Of a DNA stretch of 58,254 bases, positions 58,235-58,254 are shown one piece after another; position 1 is the first letter of the stretch, and each line of letters starts with the position of its first letter. Made by a program: the position numbers and the translations under genes. The stretch comes from Bacteroidales bacterium M3 (GTDB taxonomy: Bacteria; Bacteroidota; Bacteroidia; Bacteroidales; Muribaculaceae). The DNA lies in the NCBI GenBank assembly GCA_001689445.1, contig LUJN01000013.1, positions 1 to 58,254 on the forward strand, written 5' to 3'. Under the pieces are notes generated by a model. That model made no database searches. It had not been told where the DNA came from and was given only the letters and a program-made list of their open reading frames with translations.

Positions 58235-58254
58235 CGCCAATGGGGCGCATTGGC
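58235..58254. repeat. 20-bp dyad shared with the giant gene's leader
   Basis: CGCCAATGGGGCGCATTGGC is identical, in opposite orientation, to 48585-48604. It is itself a dyad (GCCAATG...CATTGGC). The surrounding bases 58184-58234 are GC-rich, like the leader near 48500; the window ends here. Confidence 0.75.

Noticed and set aside
1..58254. tRNA or rRNA genes
   Set aside because: I saw no cloverleaf with the conserved T-arm sequence and no rRNA-like stretch, although a dedicated scan would be needed to exclude a tRNA in the gaps.

Overview
The window looks like a chromosomal segment of a fairly GC-rich Bacteroidota, probably order Bacteroidales. The Muribaculaceae would fit, but that family call is inference. 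The evidence is a SusC/SusD-type glycan-uptake locus, several secreted proteins with C-terminal type IX secretion (T9SS) sorting-like domains, a three-gene menaquinol:fumarate reductase operon, and many promoters matching the Bacteroidota -7 motif TAnnTTTG. I saw no rRNA, tRNA, IS element, CRISPR array or prophage.

Layout. 1-5.5 kb: an aminotransferase, a YczE/YitT-like membrane protein, then a lipoprotein plus ABC ATPase plus FtsX-like permease set. 5.5-15 kb: a Sus-like operon (SusC, SusD and two SusE/F-like lipoproteins, closed by a terminator) followed by a separately promoted secreted protein; no glycoside hydrolase or regulator is present. 15.5-24.3 kb: DUF805 protein, pheT, YebC, a DUF1016/PDDEXK nuclease, threonine dehydratase, a HAD phosphatase and an orphan histidine kinase. 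24.4-27.5 kb: a T9SS-type secreted protein divergent from a membrane-anchored AraC-type regulator. 27.5-31.9 kb: the housekeeping cluster DUF177-rpmF-fabH-era-der. 31.9-41.8 kb: queC, queF, a C69 dipeptidase, a DUF5715-like lipoprotein, a low-molecular-weight phosphatase, aroB, a HAD phosphatase and an AsmA-like protein. 42-48.3 kb: one 2106-residue secreted protein. 48.8-54.2 kb: an orphan Phd/YefM antitoxin, an AddA/RecB-like helicase-nuclease, a YciH/SUI1 protein and two small lipoproteins. 54.2-58 kb: fumarate reductase B, A and C subunits.

The most striking feature is a network of short repeats that the genes do not explain. Gene borders carry degenerate 7-bp tandem arrays (consensus about AGTKCAR), degenerate 9-bp tandem arrays (TATTAGGCC-like), a 32-bp hairpin element with core GGGCGCTAT-AC-ATAGCGCCC, and GGTCGCGACC inverted-repeat pairs. 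The modules combine in a fixed order: the 7-bp array comes first, then either a 9-bp array or the hairpin. They often supply the stop codon of one gene or the start codon of the next. Four clusters lie in frame inside the AddA-like gene, adding about 140 residues between its conserved motifs. This resembles in-frame Rickettsia palindromic elements and the heptanucleotide STRR repeats of cyanobacteria, but I do not recognise the family.
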